5,596 nucleotides of DNA from Kiritimatiellia bacterium. GTDB taxonomy: Bacteria > Verrucomicrobiota > Kiritimatiellia > RFP12 > UBA1067. A program made the position numbers and the translations under genes. The stretch spans positions 1 to 5,596 of the forward strand of contig JAGCPM010000118.1 of assembly GCA_017965685.1 (NCBI GenBank). Reading direction: 5' to 3'. Within the stretch, counting starts at the first letter, position 1, and every line of letters starts with the position of its first letter. This document shows, in pieces, positions 4,672 to 5,596 of this stretch. A model generated the notes under the pieces. That model saw nothing but the letters and a program-made list of their open reading frames with translations. It was not told the origin of the DNA and did no database searches.

Positions 4672-5596
4672 GCGAAGGGGTGTTCTTCAAGGATCTGGCG
4701 ATGCTTATGGCTGTCGCCGGCCTTGTATCGGCGCTCTTTTCGCGGCTGAAGTGGCCCAAGGTAATCGGATATATAGCGGCCGGAGTGTTTCTTTCAGGCA
4801 ATATATGGGGCGAATCGTTTCTCGTAGACACGACATCTGTGGCGACAATCGGCCAGCTTGGAGTCGTGTTCCTGATGTTTGCTCTCGGGCTCGGTTTCTC
4901 GACGACAGAACTGAACAAAACGAAGAACGTCGCGTTCCCTACTGCACTCATAGACGTGGTGGTCATGGTTTGGCTCGGCTACACAGTTGGCACGAAAGTG
5001 TTCGGATGGGGCGCTGTTCCCTCGCTCTTCCTCGGCGCGGCGATATGCGACTCGGCAACCACGATGCTCGCCAAGATGATTGACGAGATGCAGTGGTCCG
5101 GGCGACCGTTCGTCCGGTACGTAATGGGAACGTCGCTTTGCGAAGACATTCTCTGCGTAGCGGTCATCGCGCTGGTGACGGGAGTGGCGAACGGAAAGGG
5201 GATGTCGCTCGGGGCGGTCGGGATGTCTCTCGGCGGTCTGATGATATTCTTCGTGGCTACGCTCGTTTCCGGCTTCGTGCTGGTGCCCAGGCTGCTCATG
5301 TCGGTCGCGAAGCGAGGCGATGACGAGACTCTTCTTCTGACGTTCCTCGGCTGCGGTTTTCTCGTTTGCTATCTGGCGTACTGGTTCGAGTATTCGCTCG
5401 CGATTGGCGCGTTTCTGGTCGGCGTGATAGGCTCCACCAGCAATGTGAGGTATCGTCTGAACAAATTCATGGAGCCGTTGAAGAGCATGTTCGCAGCCGT
5501 ATTCTTTGTATCGATCGGGCTTCTCGTCGATCCCGTGGCGTGGTCGCGCAACGTGCCGGAGATATTGGCCGTGACGGCACTCGTGGTGGCGGGCAA
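4668..5596 (+). CDS. CPA2-type cation:proton antiporter, N-terminal part (3' partial)
   Basis: This is a polytopic inner-membrane protein of the monovalent cation:proton antiporter-2 (KefB/KefC, Na+/H+ exchanger) family, which exchanges K+ or Na+ for protons; the ion cannot be told. The 309 codons present run off the window end without a stop. About ten hydrophobic segments are visible (roughly res 8-25, 33-45, 59-77, 88-110, 117-136, 150-172, 180-210, 221-240, 243-256, 272-288, 297 on). Family motifs include WPKVIGYIAAGVFLSGN (29-45), IGQLGVVFLMFALGLGF (61-77), AIGAFLVGVIGS (245-256) and MEPLKSMFAAVFFVSIGLLVDP (start 268). Two ion-site motifs are unusual: AAICDSATT (124-132) where the family has ALSSTA, and LCEDILCVAV (157-166) where it has FQDLAVVP, giving an E159-D160 pair and D128. 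The ATG overlaps the previous gene's stop (ATGA). A C-terminal TrkA-N/RCK domain could follow but is outside the window. Confidence 0.88.
   Translation, partial: MSEGVFFKDLAMLMAVAGLVSALFSRLKWPKVIGYIAAGVFLSGNIWGESFLVDTTSVATIGQLGVVFLMFALGLGFSTTELNKTKNVAFPTALIDVVVMVWLGYTVGTKVFGWGAVPSLFLGAAICDSATTMLAKMIDEMQWSGRPFVRYVMGTSLCEDILCVAVIALVTGVANGKGMSLGAVGMSLGGLMIFFVATLVSGFVLVPRLLMSVAKRGDDETLLLTFLGCGFLVCYLAYWFEYSLAIGAFLVGVIGSTSNVRYRLNKFMEPLKSMFAAVFFVSIGLLVDPVAWSRNVPEILAVTALVVAG

Noticed and set aside
4628..5083. A 151-codon + strand frame across the start of the antiporter
   Set aside because: The antiporter frame from 4668 carries clear family motifs and membrane segments, while this frame gives an Arg-rich product without motifs.

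Overview
The window is dense, GC-rich bacterial coding DNA, and every supported gene lies on the + strand. It runs from the end of a tryptophan operon, through a branched-chain amino-acid gene, to a secreted protein of unknown role and the first part of a membrane antiporter. Strong Shine-Dalgarno sequences precede trpA and trpF, and ilvC has a good sigma70-type promoter. The ketol-acid reductoisomerase belongs to the short Bacteroidetes/yeast Ilv5-like group. Small AT-rich heptamer repeats sit at two gene junctions. Together these suggest an uncultured or poorly studied member of the PVC group (Kiritimatiellota, Lentisphaerota or Verrucomicrobia) or a relative, but this is inference and the sequence alone does not fix the lineage.

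Bases 1-2675 hold the end of trpC, then trpB, trpA and trpF. trpB/trpA overlap by 20 bases and trpA/trpF by 13, so the last three are almost certainly co-translated. Together these products perform the last four steps of tryptophan synthesis: phosphoribosylanthranilate isomerase (TrpF), indole-3-glycerol-phosphate synthase (TrpC), and the alpha and beta subunits of tryptophan synthase (TrpA, TrpB). trpA ends about 18 residues early compared with E. coli TrpA, where it runs into trpF.

Bases 2676-2768 are a true intergenic gap carrying a clear promoter for ilvC. The ilvC frame is open from 2769 to 3878 except for one in-frame TAG at 3678-3680. The 65 codons after the TAG still encode the conserved C-terminal region of this KARI group, so one gene appears to be split by an amber codon. 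This is the most striking point in the window.

From 3892 there is a probable exported protein with a possible cysteine-less thioredoxin-like domain. A CPA2-type cation:proton antiporter follows, coupled to it by an ATGA overlap and cut by the window end.

A second unusual pattern is a pair of related heptamer arrays, at 152-186 (trpC/trpB) and 3873-3917 (ilvC/next gene). Each supplies the stop codon of the upstream gene and reaches the start codon of the downstream gene. The second array also has an inverted copy 36 bases further on, which could fold over the downstream start codon.
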